Below, piece by piece: positions 40,228-49,521 of a DNA stretch of 62,524 bases. Source of the DNA: Kofleriaceae bacterium (GTDB lineage: Bacteria; Myxococcota_A; Polyangia; Haliangiales; Haliangiaceae); NCBI GenBank assembly GCA_018058095.1, contig JAGPCO010000031.1, forward strand, positions 1-62,524, given 5' to 3'. A program made the position numbers and the translations under genes. Within the stretch, counting starts at the first letter, position 1, and every line of letters begins with the position of its first letter. The notes beneath the pieces are model-generated. The model was not told the origin of the DNA. It was given only the letters and a program-made list of their open reading frames with translations, and made no database searches.

Positions 40228-41321
40228 CGGAACAGCCTCATGACCGGCTCGCGGTCGCTGGCCTGGTCGGCCCGGACCCGGGCCAGCACCGCCTTGGCCT
40301 CCGCACACGCCTCGTCCTGCGACAGCGCGGTCTCGAGCTGGGAGGTCGCGAGCATGAGCTGGCCGTCGTCGAGCGCGGCCAGCGCGCTGGCGACGTAGTA
40401 CAGCGAGCGCAGCGGCCGGCTGCGCGGGTGCGCCACCAGCGCCTCGGCCAGCACCTCCTTGGCCTCGGCGTTCTTGCCACCCGCGAGCAGGCCCCGGGCG
40501 CGGATGGCGGCCGAGCCGCCAGCCAGGGCGGCCCCGACCGGCCCGAGCTGGGCCTGCTCGGCCGTCCCGCGCGGCGACCGGACCGGACCGCGGGCGCCCG
40601 GTGGCGGCGTGCGATCGCCGGTGGTGATGTCGTCGAAGCCGATCAACCAGCCCGGCGGCGAGAACAGCCCGGCCCCGCGCGCGGTCGCGCGCCCGTCGCG
40701 CACCAGCGACGCCCGCATGCGCTCGTAGGCGCGGTTGAGGTGGATGATGAGCTCCTCGGCGATGTGGCTGAGCGCGGCCGAGCGGTACGAGGCCACCACG
40801 TCGGGGTGGTACCGATCGAGCGCCGCGAACCAGGCCCGCCGCACCGCCGGAGGATCGGCGTCCGACGCGACGCCCAGCACCTCGTGCACCGGCAGCTGGC
40901 GCAACCGACGCAGCTCGGCCGACATCTTCAGGAACAGCGCGCGCTCGTCGTCCGGGGCGTCGCCGGCTGGTGGTGGGGTCGTCGCCGGGGAGACCCGGGC
41001 CGCCGCGCTGGCGCCGGCGCGCCCGTCGGCGACCAGGCCACGCAGGTTGCCGAGCACCTCGGCGGTCATCCCGGCCAGCGTGGCCTCGATCCAGGTCCGG
41101 CCCGGGTCGCCCTCGATCGGCGTCGCCTTGGTGACGATGCCATCGACCGCGATGACCAGCTGGTTGGGCAGCTCGAGGCCGAGGGTCAGCGCGGCGCCAG
41201 CCTCGATGACGAACGGGACCCGCATCGACAGGGTGTTGCCGCGGCGGAGCTTGCGCTCGTAGAAGGCCTCGACCTGGTCCCAGGTCGAACACTTGACGTG
41301 CAGGCTGCGGCCGGCGGCCAT
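40224..41321 (-). CDS. PilZ-like / J-domain / TPR-like fusion protein
   Basis: The 365-residue product has three parts. Residues about 8-95 resemble a PilZ-type beta barrel as found in myxobacterial proteins; the arginine and D/NxSxxG signature for c-di-GMP is not clear. Residues 143-202 resemble a J domain: VHEVLGVASDADPPAVRRAW with the invariant HPD at 172-174, followed by a helix ending LNRAYERM. The C-terminal part (about 270-350) looks like two or three TPR helices. An HPD motif normally stimulates Hsp70 ATPase, and an Hsp70 gene follows with a 4-base overlap. The kinase-like gene upstream ends one base before ATG 41321. Confidence 0.72.
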   Translation of the reverse strand: MAAGRSLHVKCSTWDQVEAFYERKLRRGNTLSMRVPFVIEAGAALTLGLELPNQLVIAVDGIVTKATPIEGDPGRTWIEATLAGMTAEVLGNLRGLVADGRAGASAAARVSPATTPPPAGDAPDDERALFLKMSAELRRLRQLPVHEVLGVASDADPPAVRRAWFAALDRYHPDVVASYRSAALSHIAEELIIHLNRAYERMRASLVRDGRATARGAGLFSPPGWLIGFDDITTGDRTPPPGARGPVRSPRGTAEQAQLGPVGAALAGGSAAIRARGLLAGGKNAEAKEVLAEALVAHPRSRPLRSLYYVASALAALDDGQLMLATSQLETALSQDEACAEAKAVLARVRADQASDREPVMRLFR

Positions 41322-41322
41322 G

Positions 41323-43638
41323 TCACTTCCGCCGCGCGTCGGGCGTCGGATCGGGTGCGAGCTCGACCGACTTGGCCATCACCGTCTTCTTCGGCGCGGC
41401 CGACAGCGGCAGCTTGGGGTCACCTCCATCCCGCCACTCCTCGGCCGTGATCTGCACGTAGGCCGGCAGGTAGCCGTCGCGCACGATCTTGAACTCGTAG
41501 GCGCGGCCGGCCTCGAACCCGGTCATCTTCGCCGTCGGGTTGGTGATCCCCACCAGCATCCACACCTGCGCGCCCTGCGGCGTCGAGTCGACCTTGAGCA
41601 CGCCGCGCCCGGGCGGGAACGACGACGGATCCGCCGCCGGTGGCTTGGGCGGCACGGCCGGGAGCGTGGCGAGGTCCTTCTTGGGATCGAGCCGGCGCAG
41701 GTCGACCTTCATGGTCGCGACCCGGGCCTTGGGATCGCCGATCCAGTGAGTGCCGAGCACCTGGGTGTCGATCGGGACGTGGCCATCGAGCTCGACCCGC
41801 AGCTCGTGCATCTTGGTCGACGGCAAGCCGGGCGAGGTGACCGGGGTGCGCCCGAGCGACATCCACACCGCGGCCTCGGCCGGGTTGGTGCTGATGTGGA
41901 TGTCACCGGGATCGGCCAGCTCGTCGCGCAGCTTGTCGGACAGGTCGGCGGCCTGCTGACGGCGCAGCTCGGCCGCCTTCTCGGCCGCCCGCTGCTCGGC
42001 CTGCTTCTGCCGGTACAGGTACACACCACCGGCGATCGCCACCCCGGCGACCAGGATCCAGACCCAGCCGAAGCGGCTGCGCAGCTGCGGCGTCGGCACG
42101 TCCTCGAAGCTGGGCTGGTCGACCGGGAGGGCGCGGCGGCGCGGCGCCGGGACCGGGTCGGACGCGGGGTCGTCGGCGCTCGCGGCCGGGCGAGGCGCCG
42201 ACGAGCGGGCGGCGCGCGGTGGCGGCGCGGCGGCGCGCACCGGGGCCGATGGCGCCGGCGCGCGGACCGGACGGTCGAGCTTGGTGGCCGGCTCGTGCTC
42301 GAGGTCCTCGCTGTCGTCGAGGCCGGCGATGGCGTCGAGCGCCGCCGCCTCATCCTGGGTGGCGGGGCGAGCCGGCGGCAGCGGGGTGCCCTCGCTCGCG
42401 GTGTCGAAGGTCATCGGCGCCGGCAGCGGCGTGTGCTCGGCGCTCTCGCCGTCGAACGCCGGCAAGCGATCTCCGGTCGGCGCGCCGACCCGCAGGGCCG
42501 GCCCGGTCGCGCCACCCGGCCGCCGGTCGAGCGAGATCAGCTCGGAGATGGGGTCGCGGCCCAGCCCACCGGCGTCGTCGACCTGGGTCAGCTCCTCCTT
42601 GCGGTCGTCGTCCGACAGGTCGTCGAGCAGGGCCGACAGGCCGCCCGGGACCCCGCCGCTGCGGGCCGCCGAGGCCGCCGCCTTCAGATCGATCGAGGGT
42701 CGGGTCGGTGCGCTGCGCGCCGCCGTCGACGACAACGAGGCCAGCAGATCCTCGGTCTCGTCGTCGAGGTCGCCGCCGGTCGGCGGCCGCCCACCCGCCC
42801 CGGCCCCGCCCTGCCCGGTCAGGCGCCGCAGCTCGCTGGCGTCGGCCACGGTCCAGCGATCGTCGTCGAACGCCTCGAGCAGGGCCTCGAGCAGCTCGGC
42901 CGCGGTGGCGTAGCGCCGACCACTGTCGGTGTCGACCGCGCGCTGCACCACCCGCTGCACCGCCGGCGAGGTGCCGAGCGGCCCCGGCGGCGGCGAGCCG
43001 ACCAGCATCGCGAACACCACGGCGCCGAGCGAGAACACGTCGCTGCGGGCGCTGGGCGCCTCGCCGAGCGCCAGCTCGGGCGCGACGAAGCCGGCCAACC
43101 CTCGCCACAGCGCGCCGTCGGCGCCCTGGGCCACGGCGCTGGTCAGCGCCCGGCCGGCCGCGAAGTCGGTCAGGCGGATCTGGCCGACGTCGTCGATGAG
43201 GATGCTGCGCGGGTGGATGGCGCCGTGGACGATGCCGCGCTGGTGCGCCGCCGCCACGCCCTGCGCCACCGCCTGCCCGATCGCCGCGGCGACCTCCGGG
43301 GCCAGCTTGCCGCCGCGCTCGCGCACCTGCGCCAGGAACTCCTCGAGGGTGATGAACCGGCCCGGCCCGACGGTCACCACCGCCACGTCGCCGCCGCCGC
43401 GCGCCACGCTCACGGTCGGCACCACCGCGGGGTGGTCGAACGAGGTCAGGCTCGACAGGCAGCGCTCGTCGGCCAGCTCGGCCGCGAAGTGCGCGTCGGC
43501 CAGCAGGTCGGGCGCGATCAGCAGCGCGCGCAGGTCCCGACGCGACGCGGTATGGGCCTTGAACCAGGTCCCGTAGGGGCCAGCGCCAAGCCGCTCGCCC
43601 AACGTGACGCCTCCGATCACGCGGATTCCCGCAGACAC
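41323..43638 (-). CDS. Membrane pseudokinase with PEGA-like repeats
   Basis: The 771-residue product has an N-terminal Ser/Thr-kinase fold (about 8-260), a long acidic/Pro-rich linker, one membrane helix (WILVAGVAIAGGVYLY, about 521-536), a short coiled coil and two PEGA-like beta domains outside the membrane. The kinase fold is intact but catalytic residues are lost. The Gly loop is GERLGAGPYGT, the AxK lysine is replaced (RALLIAPD), HRD is HGA (HGAIHPRSIL, 138-147) and DFG is DFA (158-160), while APE is kept. It is expected to bind partners rather than phosphorylate. GTG 43638 has TATAGT 6 bases upstream. Confidence 0.85.
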   Translation of the reverse strand: MSAGIRVIGGVTLGERLGAGPYGTWFKAHTASRRDLRALLIAPDLLADAHFAAELADERCLSSLTSFDHPAVVPTVSVARGGGDVAVVTVGPGRFITLEEFLAQVRERGGKLAPEVAAAIGQAVAQGVAAAHQRGIVHGAIHPRSILIDDVGQIRLTDFAAGRALTSAVAQGADGALWRGLAGFVAPELALGEAPSARSDVFSLGAVVFAMLVGSPPPGPLGTSPAVQRVVQRAVDTDSGRRYATAAELLEALLEAFDDDRWTVADASELRRLTGQGGAGAGGRPPTGGDLDDETEDLLASLSSTAARSAPTRPSIDLKAAASAARSGGVPGGLSALLDDLSDDDRKEELTQVDDAGGLGRDPISELISLDRRPGGATGPALRVGAPTGDRLPAFDGESAEHTPLPAPMTFDTASEGTPLPPARPATQDEAAALDAIAGLDDSEDLEHEPATKLDRPVRAPAPSAPVRAAAPPPRAARSSAPRPAASADDPASDPVPAPRRRALPVDQPSFEDVPTPQLRSRFGWVWILVAGVAIAGGVYLYRQKQAEQRAAEKAAELRRQQAADLSDKLRDELADPGDIHISTNPAEAAVWMSLGRTPVTSPGLPSTKMHELRVELDGHVPIDTQVLGTHWIGDPKARVATMKVDLRRLDPKKDLATLPAVPPKPPAADPSSFPPGRGVLKVDSTPQGAQVWMLVGITNPTAKMTGFEAGRAYEFKIVRDGYLPAYVQITAEEWRDGGDPKLPLSAAPKKTVMAKSVELAPDPTPDARRK

Positions 43639-43644
43639 GGAGCG

Positions 43645-43650
43645 ACTATA
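43645..43650 (-). promoter_or_regulatory. -10 hexamer, possible leaderless promoter
   Basis: On the minus strand TATAGT, five of six matches to TATAAT, ends 6 bases before GTG 43638. It would drive the four-gene pseudokinase/Hsp70 operon. Confidence 0.55.
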
Positions 43651-43722
43651 CCCCACCACCTCGGGCCGGGCGGGCGGCGCCGGCGCATATCTCCTGGGCA
43701 ACGCCGGCGCGGCGCCCGTCGG

Positions 43723-44676
43723 TCACGGCGCCAGCAGGCGCAGGCGCACCAGCAGCCACGGTTCGGCGAACAGGTAGAACAGCGCGGCGATGGCCAGGAA
43801 CGGCCCGAACGGCAGCTCGACGTGGCGGAGCGAGGTGGGCTCGCTGCCGCCCTCGTCACCGCCGCCCTCGTCGATCGGGCCGTGGCCGGCTGGCGCGCCG
43901 TCCGCCCCGGCGTCCGCGCCCAGGCGCGCGCGGCCACGCCCGGCCAGCGCCGCCACGCCGATGACCGACCCCAGCACCGAGCCGGCGAACAGCGCGAACA
44001 CCACGCCGCGCCAGCCGAGCAGGGCGCCGATCACCGCCAGCAGCTTGCCGTCGCCAAGGCCCATGCCCTCGCGCCCGGTCACCCGGTAGTAGACCTCGGC
44101 GATGGTCCACACCAGGCCGTAGCCGACCGCCGCCCCGATCAGGCCGACCGACCACGACCGCCCCAGCACCAGGCCAGCGGCGTAGAAGCCGAGCACCGAC
44201 GGCAGAGTGACCCGATCGAGGATGAGCCGGTGGTCGAGATCGATGAACAGGATCACGACCATCACCACCACGAAGGCGGCCTGGACCACGAACGTGAGCA
44301 TGGCCGCGCCCGGGGTGGCGCCGAGCTGGAGCGGGATCCCCACCGCCGACCACCACGCCACCGCGAACAGGCCGGCGGTCACGACCTCGACCAGCAGGTA
44401 CCGCGGCGAGAACTCGGCCTGGCAGGCCCGGCACCGCCCGCGCAGCCAGGCGTAGGCGAAGATCGGGACGTTGTCGTACCAGCGGATGGGGGTCTGGCAG
44501 GCCGGGCAGTGCGACGGCGGGTGGACGACCGAGCGCCCGCGCGGGTGCGCCTCGCTCGGTGGCATGCGGTAGATGCAGACGTTGGCGAAGCTGCCCCACA
44601 ACGCGCCCAGCACGAAGGCGAAGACGTAGCCGCCCGGCCCGGCCATCAGCCGTGCGAGCTCGTGGTCGGGCGGCAT
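43723..44676 (-). CDS. pilD: Type IV prepilin peptidase (A24)
   Basis: The 317-residue product has the bifunctional prepilin peptidase/N-methyltransferase layout. It has a first helix with GSFANVCIYRMP, a zinc-binding loop with CPAC (57-60) and CRAC (82-85), several further helices, and the two aspartates of the aspartyl protease in DLDH (D146, D148) and GMGLGDGK (D209). A second cytoplasmic insert near the C-terminus is Gly/Asp-rich. It cleaves and methylates pilins or pseudopilins at the inner membrane. There are no pilus genes next to it. TACCGT lies 8 bases before ATG 44676. Confidence 0.92.
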   Translation of the reverse strand: MPPDHELARLMAGPGGYVFAFVLGALWGSFANVCIYRMPPSEAHPRGRSVVHPPSHCPACQTPIRWYDNVPIFAYAWLRGRCRACQAEFSPRYLLVEVVTAGLFAVAWWSAVGIPLQLGATPGAAMLTFVVQAAFVVVMVVILFIDLDHRLILDRVTLPSVLGFYAAGLVLGRSWSVGLIGAAVGYGLVWTIAEVYYRVTGREGMGLGDGKLLAVIGALLGWRGVVFALFAGSVLGSVIGVAALAGRGRARLGADAGADGAPAGHGPIDEGGGDEGGSEPTSLRHVELPFGPFLAIAALFYLFAEPWLLVRLRLLAP

Positions 44677-44684
44677 GGAGAACG

Positions 44685-44690
44685 ACGGTA
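44685..44690 (-). promoter_or_regulatory. -10-like hexamer, possible leaderless promoter
   Basis: On the minus strand TACCGT ends 8 bases before ATG 44676. Confidence 0.35.
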
Positions 44691-44757
44691 GCGCGGATCC
44701 GAACCGACCGGGCGAGTTGACCGACCGTGCCGTCGACGCTATCACCCCGACACGACC

Positions 44758-45759
44758 GTGCTGGCCCCGCCGCTTCCGCCCCTGCCCCGCCCGCCGCGCC
44801 GCGCCGCGTGGCTGGTGGTCGCGGCGGCGAGCGCGACCTGCGGCTGCTCGCGCGGGACCGCCACCCCGGATCGCGACCTCGGCAACCTGGTGGTCGCCCC
44901 GGCCGAGCCGTCGACCACGGTCGACGTCGCCGGCATCGGCCAGGACGCCGCCGCCCTCGGCGCGGCGCTGACCCGGCCGTTGCACCGCCTGGCCGAGCCG
45001 CTCGGGGCGTACCGGCTCGTGGTCCGGACCCGGAGCGAGGTCAAGGCCGGCGACGCGGTGACCTCCAGCGTCGACGAGCAGGTCGTGCTCGAGGTCGGTG
45101 CCGACGGCTCCTACCGCGGCAGCAGCGAGCTCGGCAGCGAGGACGGCCGCGAGGTGGTCTTCCACGGCGGCACGCTGTACCTGCGGCCGCGCTTCGCGCG
45201 CTGGCACCGTCGCCCCCCGACCGACCCGGCCGAGCCGGGCCGCCTGCGCGACGAGCTCGTCGCCGGCCTGGCCGCGACCTACCAGCTGCTCGGGCCCGGC
45301 CTCGAGGTGTCCGGACGGGCCGGGCTGAGCGAGGGCGGGCGAGCGGCGCACGCCTTCACGCTGGCGGCCGCACCGTCGGCGCACGCGGCGCCGGCCGAGG
45401 CCACGACCCAGCGGGCCTGGCGCGCCGGTCGCACCGTCGATGCGGTCGCTGGCAAGATCGTGCTCGACGACGCCACCGGGGTCGCGCTGGTCGGCACGAT
45501 CCGCGGTCAGGTGCGGTTCGCCCAGGCCGGCACGCCGTTCGTGATGACCGTCAGCGTCGACCACCAGCTCACGCTGGGGCCCGGCCCGGCGATCGCCCCA
45601 CCGCCGGCCGAGGACACCGTCGCCACCCCCGAGCGCCTCCGGGAGGTCGAGGACCGCGACCAGCTGCTGCGTGGGCTGGCGCCGCCGACCCGGGTCGACC
45701 GCGCCCCGGGCGCGGCGGGCTCGACCACTCCCGGGCCGGGTCAGGGCCAGGCGCCGTGA
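44758..45759 (+). CDS. Lipoprotein, unknown function
   Basis: The 333-residue product begins with a Pro/Arg-rich leader, a hydrophobic stretch (AAWLVVAAASAT) and a CGC sequence that can serve as lipobox. The mature protein is strand-rich (GAYRLVVRTRSEVKAGDAV, ATGVALVGTIRGQVRFAQ) and contains VSVDHQLTLGPGPA near the end, then a disordered Pro/Gly tail. I recognise no family; the strand pattern resembles LolA/LppX-like lipid-binding folds, which is only an impression. GTG 44758 is the first start. Its stop overlaps the next gene (GTGA). No clear ribosome site or -10 hexamer at the usual spacing was found. Confidence 0.65.
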   Translation: MLAPPLPPLPRPPRRAAWLVVAAASATCGCSRGTATPDRDLGNLVVAPAEPSTTVDVAGIGQDAAALGAALTRPLHRLAEPLGAYRLVVRTRSEVKAGDAVTSSVDEQVVLEVGADGSYRGSSELGSEDGREVVFHGGTLYLRPRFARWHRRPPTDPAEPGRLRDELVAGLAATYQLLGPGLEVSGRAGLSEGGRAAHAFTLAAAPSAHAAPAEATTQRAWRAGRTVDAVAGKIVLDDATGVALVGTIRGQVRFAQAGTPFVMTVSVDHQLTLGPGPAIAPPPAEDTVATPERLREVEDRDQLLRGLAPPTRVDRAPGAAGSTTPGPGQGQAP

Positions 45760-46556
45760 CCGTCGAGCTGAGCCGCCGACGTGATCACCTGCGCGGCAAC
45801 CGCCGGATGATCCTCGGCCGCGCCCTGGTCGGGACGGCGCTGGCGACCGTCCCCCTGCCGCTGGTCGACGACTACCTGGTCGAGGTCACGCTCGGCTCCG
45901 GCTACCGCCGCATCGCCCGCACGCGCCACGTCGACGTCGACGATCGGGCGGTGGCCGGCCTGGTCCACGGCCGGACCCAGGCGCGATCGTGGACCAAGAC
46001 CGCGGTGTTCGGCATCGCGTCCCGCGTCCTGTCGCGGACCTGGCTGCGGGCGCTGGCGGCGCTGGCCACCGCCCAGCGCGCCCGCGCCGCCGCCCGCACC
46101 TACGTGACCATGACCCTGTTCGACCACTACTGCGCGCGCCATCACGTCGGGGCCGGCCTCGACGGTGAGCGGGCGCTGGTGGTGCGCGACGTCATCGCCG
46201 CCGCCATCGCCGCGACGCCGGGTGCGCTGTCGTTCGAACCGTTCCGGCGCGGCGCCGCCCTGGCCGCCCGCGCCACCCTGCGCGCGCCGCTCGAGCTGGC
46301 CGACCTGGCCTCGGGCGGCCGCCTGCGCGGCTGGCTCGATCGCCGGCGCGAGGTGGCCGAGCCCGAGGCGGTGACCGCGCTCGAGCAGGCGATCGAGGCG
46401 GAGATGGCCGGGCAGGATGGCTTCTTCGCCCGGGCGGTCACCGCCATCGAGCTACAGCTGTCGGCCGACACCAACCCGTACCTCGACGCCGTGCTCGACC
46501 GCTTCGACGCGCTGTGGGCCGCCCGCGCCAGCGCCAGCCCGGGTGGGTCGCCATGA
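45756..46556 (+). CDS. Hypothetical protein, Ala/Arg-rich helical
   Basis: The 266-residue product is predicted mostly helical, with no signal peptide. Landmarks are RRDHLRGNRRMILGRALVG, LPLVDDYLVEV, a Lys/Ala-rich segment (TKTAVFGIASRVLSRTWL), a His/Tyr pair in FDHYCARHH and the closing LDAVLDRFDALWAARA. It has some of the feel of EcsC or DUF697-type membrane-associated proteins, but the match is not convincing. GTG 45756 overlaps the upstream lipoprotein gene and its stop overlaps proB (ATGA), so a lipoprotein, this protein and the proline genes appear co-translated. Confidence 0.6.
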   Translation: MTVELSRRRDHLRGNRRMILGRALVGTALATVPLPLVDDYLVEVTLGSGYRRIARTRHVDVDDRAVAGLVHGRTQARSWTKTAVFGIASRVLSRTWLRALAALATAQRARAAARTYVTMTLFDHYCARHHVGAGLDGERALVVRDVIAAAIAATPGALSFEPFRRGAALAARATLRAPLELADLASGGRLRGWLDRRREVAEPEAVTALEQAIEAEMAGQDGFFARAVTAIELQLSADTNPYLDAVLDRFDALWAARASASPGGSP

Positions 46557-47653
46557 GCGAGCCGCGCGCGGAGCTGGCCCGGTGCCGCCGCCTGGTCGTG
46601 AAGATCGGCAGCCGCCTCCTGGCCGAGAGCCCGGCCGGGCGCCCGGCCGCGCTGGCCGACCAGATCCACGCCCTGCGCCAGCGCGGGGTCGAGGTGGTGG
46701 TGGTCAGCTCGGGCGCCATCGCGCTCGGCGTGCGCGCGCTGGCCCTGCCCGGCCGCCCGAGCGAGCTGCCGCAGCTGCAGGCCGCCGCCGCCGCCGGCCA
46801 GAGCCGCCTGATGCAGCACTGGGAGCACGCCTTCTCCGTCCACGGCACGGTCATCGGCCAGGTCCTGCTGACTCATGACGACCTGGGCGACCGCCGTCGC
46901 TTCCTGTCGGCGCGTCAGACCCTGCGCGCGCTGCTCGACCTGGGCGCGGTGCCGATCATCAACGAGAACGACACGGTGGCCACCGACGAGATCAAGTTCG
47001 GCGACAACGACCAGCTCGCCGCCCTGGTGTGCAACCTGGTGTCGGCCGACTTGCTGGTGATCCTGACCGACGTCGAGGGGGTGCGGGGCACCGACGGCGT
47101 CCGCATGCCGATCGTCGTCGACATCGATCGGGAGGCGGCGCCGGCCGCGGGCGCCAGCCGCGGCGACGGCGTCGGCTCGGGCGGCATGGCCAGCAAGGTG
47201 GCGTCGGCCCGGATCGTGACCCGGACCGGCGTGCCCACGGTGGTCGCGCCCGGCCGCCACCCGACGATCCTGCCCGACCTCCTGGCCGGCGCCGACCTCG
47301 GCACGCTGTTCGTGCCGGCCGGCGACACGCTGTCGTCGCGCAAGCACTGGATCGCCTACGGCGCCAAGCCGGCCGGGCGCCTCACCGTCGACGCCGGCGC
47401 CGCGCGCGCGGTGTGCGAGCACGGCCGCAGCCTGCTGCCGGCCGGGATCACCGCGGTCGAGGGCGGGTTCGGGATGGGCGAGACCGTCGCCGTGGTCGGC
47501 GCCGATGGGCGCGAGCTGGCGCGCGGGCTCACCGCCTACGACGCCGACGACCTGCGCAAGATCCTGGGCTTGCATTCGGCCGACATCGAGGCCACCCTCG
47601 GTCTTCGCGGCCCCGCCGAGGCCATCCACCGCGACGATCTCGTCATCCTGTGA
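46553..47653 (+). CDS. proB: Glutamate 5-kinase
   Basis: The 366-residue product matches ProB in length and order. It has an amino-acid kinase domain with VVKIGSRLL (about 18-26), [13 protein letters not shown] (about 52-64), [19 protein letters not shown] (about 140-158) and [16 protein letters not shown]-terminal PUA domain follows, ending in [20 protein letters not shown]. It phosphorylates glutamate, the first step of proline synthesis, and is normally inhibited by proline through this fold. ATG 46553 overlaps the upstream gene's stop and its own stop overlaps proA (GTGA), so proB and proA are tightly coupled. Confidence 0.95.
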   Translation: MSEPRAELARCRRLVVKIGSRLLAESPAGRPAALADQIHALRQRGVEVVVVSSGAIALGVRALALPGRPSELPQLQAAAAAGQSRLMQHWEHAFSVHGTVIGQVLLTHDDLGDRRRFLSARQTLRALLDLGAVPIINENDTVATDEIKFGDNDQLAALVCNLVSADLLVILTDVEGVRGTDGVRMPIVVDIDREAAPAAGASRGDGVGSGGMASKVASARIVTRTGVPTVVAPGRHPTILPDLLAGADLGTLFVPAGDTLSSRKHWIAYGAKPAGRLTVDAGAARAVCEHGRSLLPAGITAVEGGFGMGETVAVVGADGRELARGLTAYDADDLRKILGLHSADIEATLGLRGPAEAIHRDDLVIL

Positions 47654-48975
47654 ACGTGCCTCGCCCCGACTCCGCGGCCAGCTCAGCCGGCGCCCCAGGC
47701 GCCAGCGGACGCCCCGACGCCGCGCCGGGCCTCGAGCCGGTCCGGGCGATCGCCGCGGCCGCGCGTGCGGCCAGCCGGCCGCTGGCGACCGCCCCGGCCG
47801 CGACCCGGACCGCCGCGCTGCGCGCCATCGCCGCTGGCCTGCGCGCCGCCGCCGCCACCATCCTGGCCGCCAACCAGCGCGACGTGGCCGCCGCCGCGGC
47901 CGCCGGCACCCAGGGCGCCATGCTCGACCGCCTGCGCCTGGACCCGGCCCGGGTCGAGGCCATGGCCCGCGCCGTCGACGAGGTCGCCGGGCAGGACGAT
48001 CCGCTCGGCCGGCTCGAGCAGGCCAGCACGCGCCCGAGCGGGCTCGAGGTGGCGCGCATGCGGATCCCGCTCGGGGTCATCGCCATGATCTACGAGGCCC
48101 GCCCCAACGTCACCAGCGACGCCGCCGCGCTGTGCGTGCGCACCGGCAACGCGGTGATCCTGCGCGGCGGCTCCGAGGCCTTCGCCAGCAACCAGGCCAT
48201 CGCCGCGGTGGTGGCGGCCGGCCTGGCCGAGGTCGGGCTCCCAGCCGGCGCGGTCCAGCTGCTGCCGTGGACCGACCGGGCCGCGCTGGTCCACCTGCTG
48301 GCGCTCGACGAGCTGATCGACCTGGTCATCCCGCGCGGCGGTGAGGGCCTGATCCGCTTCGTGGCCGAGACCTCGCGCATCCCGGTCATCAAGCACTACA
48401 AGGGCGTGTGCCACGTCTACGTGCACGCCGCGGCCGACCTCGACCAGGCCCTGGCCATCGTCGAGAACGCCAAGGTGCAGCGTCCGTCGGTGTGCAACGC
48501 GTGTGAGACCGTCCTGGTCGACCGGGCGGTCGCGGCCGCGTTCATCCCGGCCATGGCCGCCCGCCTGGGCGCGCGCGGCGTCGAGCTGCGCGGCGACGAG
48601 GCCGCGCGCGCCCTCGCGCCCATGCAGGCGGCGACCGAGGCCGACTGGTCGGCCGAGTACCTCGACCTCATCCTCGCGGTCCGTGTCGTCGACGACCTCG
48701 ACGCCGCGGTCGCCCACATCGAGCGCTACGGCAGCGACCACAGCGAGGCCATCGTCACCGCCGACCCGGCCGCGGCCGACGCCTTCGTCCACGCGGTCGA
48801 CTCGTCGACCGTGCTGGTCAACGCCTCGACCCGGTTCGCCGATGGCGGCGAGCTCGGCCTGGGCGCCGAGATCGGCATCTCCACCACCCGCCTGCACGCC
48901 TACGGCCCGATGGGTGCCGACGGCCTCACGACCACCAAGTTCGTCGTCCGCGGCCGCGGACATGTCCGGAGCTAG
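47650..48975 (+). CDS. proA: Gamma-glutamyl phosphate reductase
   Basis: The 441-residue product is an aldehyde-dehydrogenase-fold enzyme with the ProA landmarks [20 protein letters not shown] (about 140-160), [22 protein letters not shown] and the catalytic-cysteine region [14 protein letters not shown]. It reduces gamma-glutamyl phosphate with NADPH to the semialdehyde, the second step of proline synthesis. The N-terminal 30 residues are Ser/Ala/Pro-rich and not conserved; GTG 47650 (overlapping proB) or GTG 47656 may start it. The rsfS gene follows after five bases. The nadD gene often found at this point is absent. Confidence 0.95.
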   Translation: MNVPRPDSAASSAGAPGASGRPDAAPGLEPVRAIAAAARAASRPLATAPAATRTAALRAIAAGLRAAAATILAANQRDVAAAAAAGTQGAMLDRLRLDPARVEAMARAVDEVAGQDDPLGRLEQASTRPSGLEVARMRIPLGVIAMIYEARPNVTSDAAALCVRTGNAVILRGGSEAFASNQAIAAVVAAGLAEVGLPAGAVQLLPWTDRAALVHLLALDELIDLVIPRGGEGLIRFVAETSRIPVIKHYKGVCHVYVHAAADLDQALAIVENAKVQRPSVCNACETVLVDRAVAAAFIPAMAARLGARGVELRGDEAARALAPMQAATEADWSAEYLDLILAVRVVDDLDAAVAHIERYGSDHSEAIVTADPAAADAFVHAVDSSTVLVNASTRFADGGELGLGAEIGISTTRLHAYGPMGADGLTTTKFVVRGRGHVRS

Positions 48976-48980
48976 CCCTG

Positions 48981-49496
48981 ATGAAACCTGCCAAGCCGTC
49001 CCGCCCCCGTGCCAGCGCCACCGCCGGCGACAAGCCCAAGAGCGCGGCGACCTCGCGCACGCGCAAGCCGGCCAGCAAGGCCGACGCCACGTCCGAGGAC
49101 GGCGCCGCCGCGGCCGACCCCGATCTGGCCATCGTGCTCGAGGCGCTGCGGCTGGCGCTCGACAAGAAGGCGGCCGAGCCGGTCCTGCTCGACGTCCGCT
49201 CGTTGTGCTCGTACTGCAACTACCAGCTGGTCCTGTCGGGCCGGTCCGACCGCCAGGTCGACGCCATCGCCGACGCGGTGACGCTGGGCCTGCGCGACCA
49301 CGGCCGGCGCCCGCTCGGCACCGAGGGCGCGCGCGCCGGGCAGTGGGCGCTGCTCGACTTCGGCGACTTCGTGGTCCACGTGTTCAACCACGCGGTGCGC
49401 GATCACTACGACCTCGAGGGGCTGTGGAACGACGCGCCCCGGGTCGCGATCGAGGTCCCTGCCGACGCCCGCATCGCCGTCGACGACTACGCGTGA
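48981..49496 (+). CDS. rsfS: Ribosome silencing factor RsfS
   Basis: The 171-residue product is a RsfS/DUF143 protein with an extra, basic Lys/Ala/Ser/Pro-rich N-terminal tail (about 1-45). The core starts at about residue 50 and contains VLLDVRSLCSYCNYQLVLSG, RSDRQVDAIADAV and the family end WALLDFGDFVVHVFNHAVRDHYDLEGLW. It binds ribosomal protein L14 and blocks subunit joining when nutrients are scarce. The usual Asp/Tyr-containing strand (SxxADYFV) is replaced by CSYCNYQL with two Cys. It is followed by rlmH after 25 bases, as in many genomes. Confidence 0.92.
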   Translation: MKPAKPSRPRASATAGDKPKSAATSRTRKPASKADATSEDGAAAADPDLAIVLEALRLALDKKAAEPVLLDVRSLCSYCNYQLVLSGRSDRQVDAIADAVTLGLRDHGRRPLGTEGARAGQWALLDFGDFVVHVFNHAVRDHYDLEGLWNDAPRVAIEVPADARIAVDDYA

Positions 49497-49521
49497 GCGC
49501 CGGACCCGACGTGGACGCGCC

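Noticed and set aside
41293-44691. A 1132-codon open frame on the plus strand
   Set aside because: It runs antisense to the pseudokinase and prepilin peptidase genes and lacks any domain. Long antisense frames are expected at this GC content.
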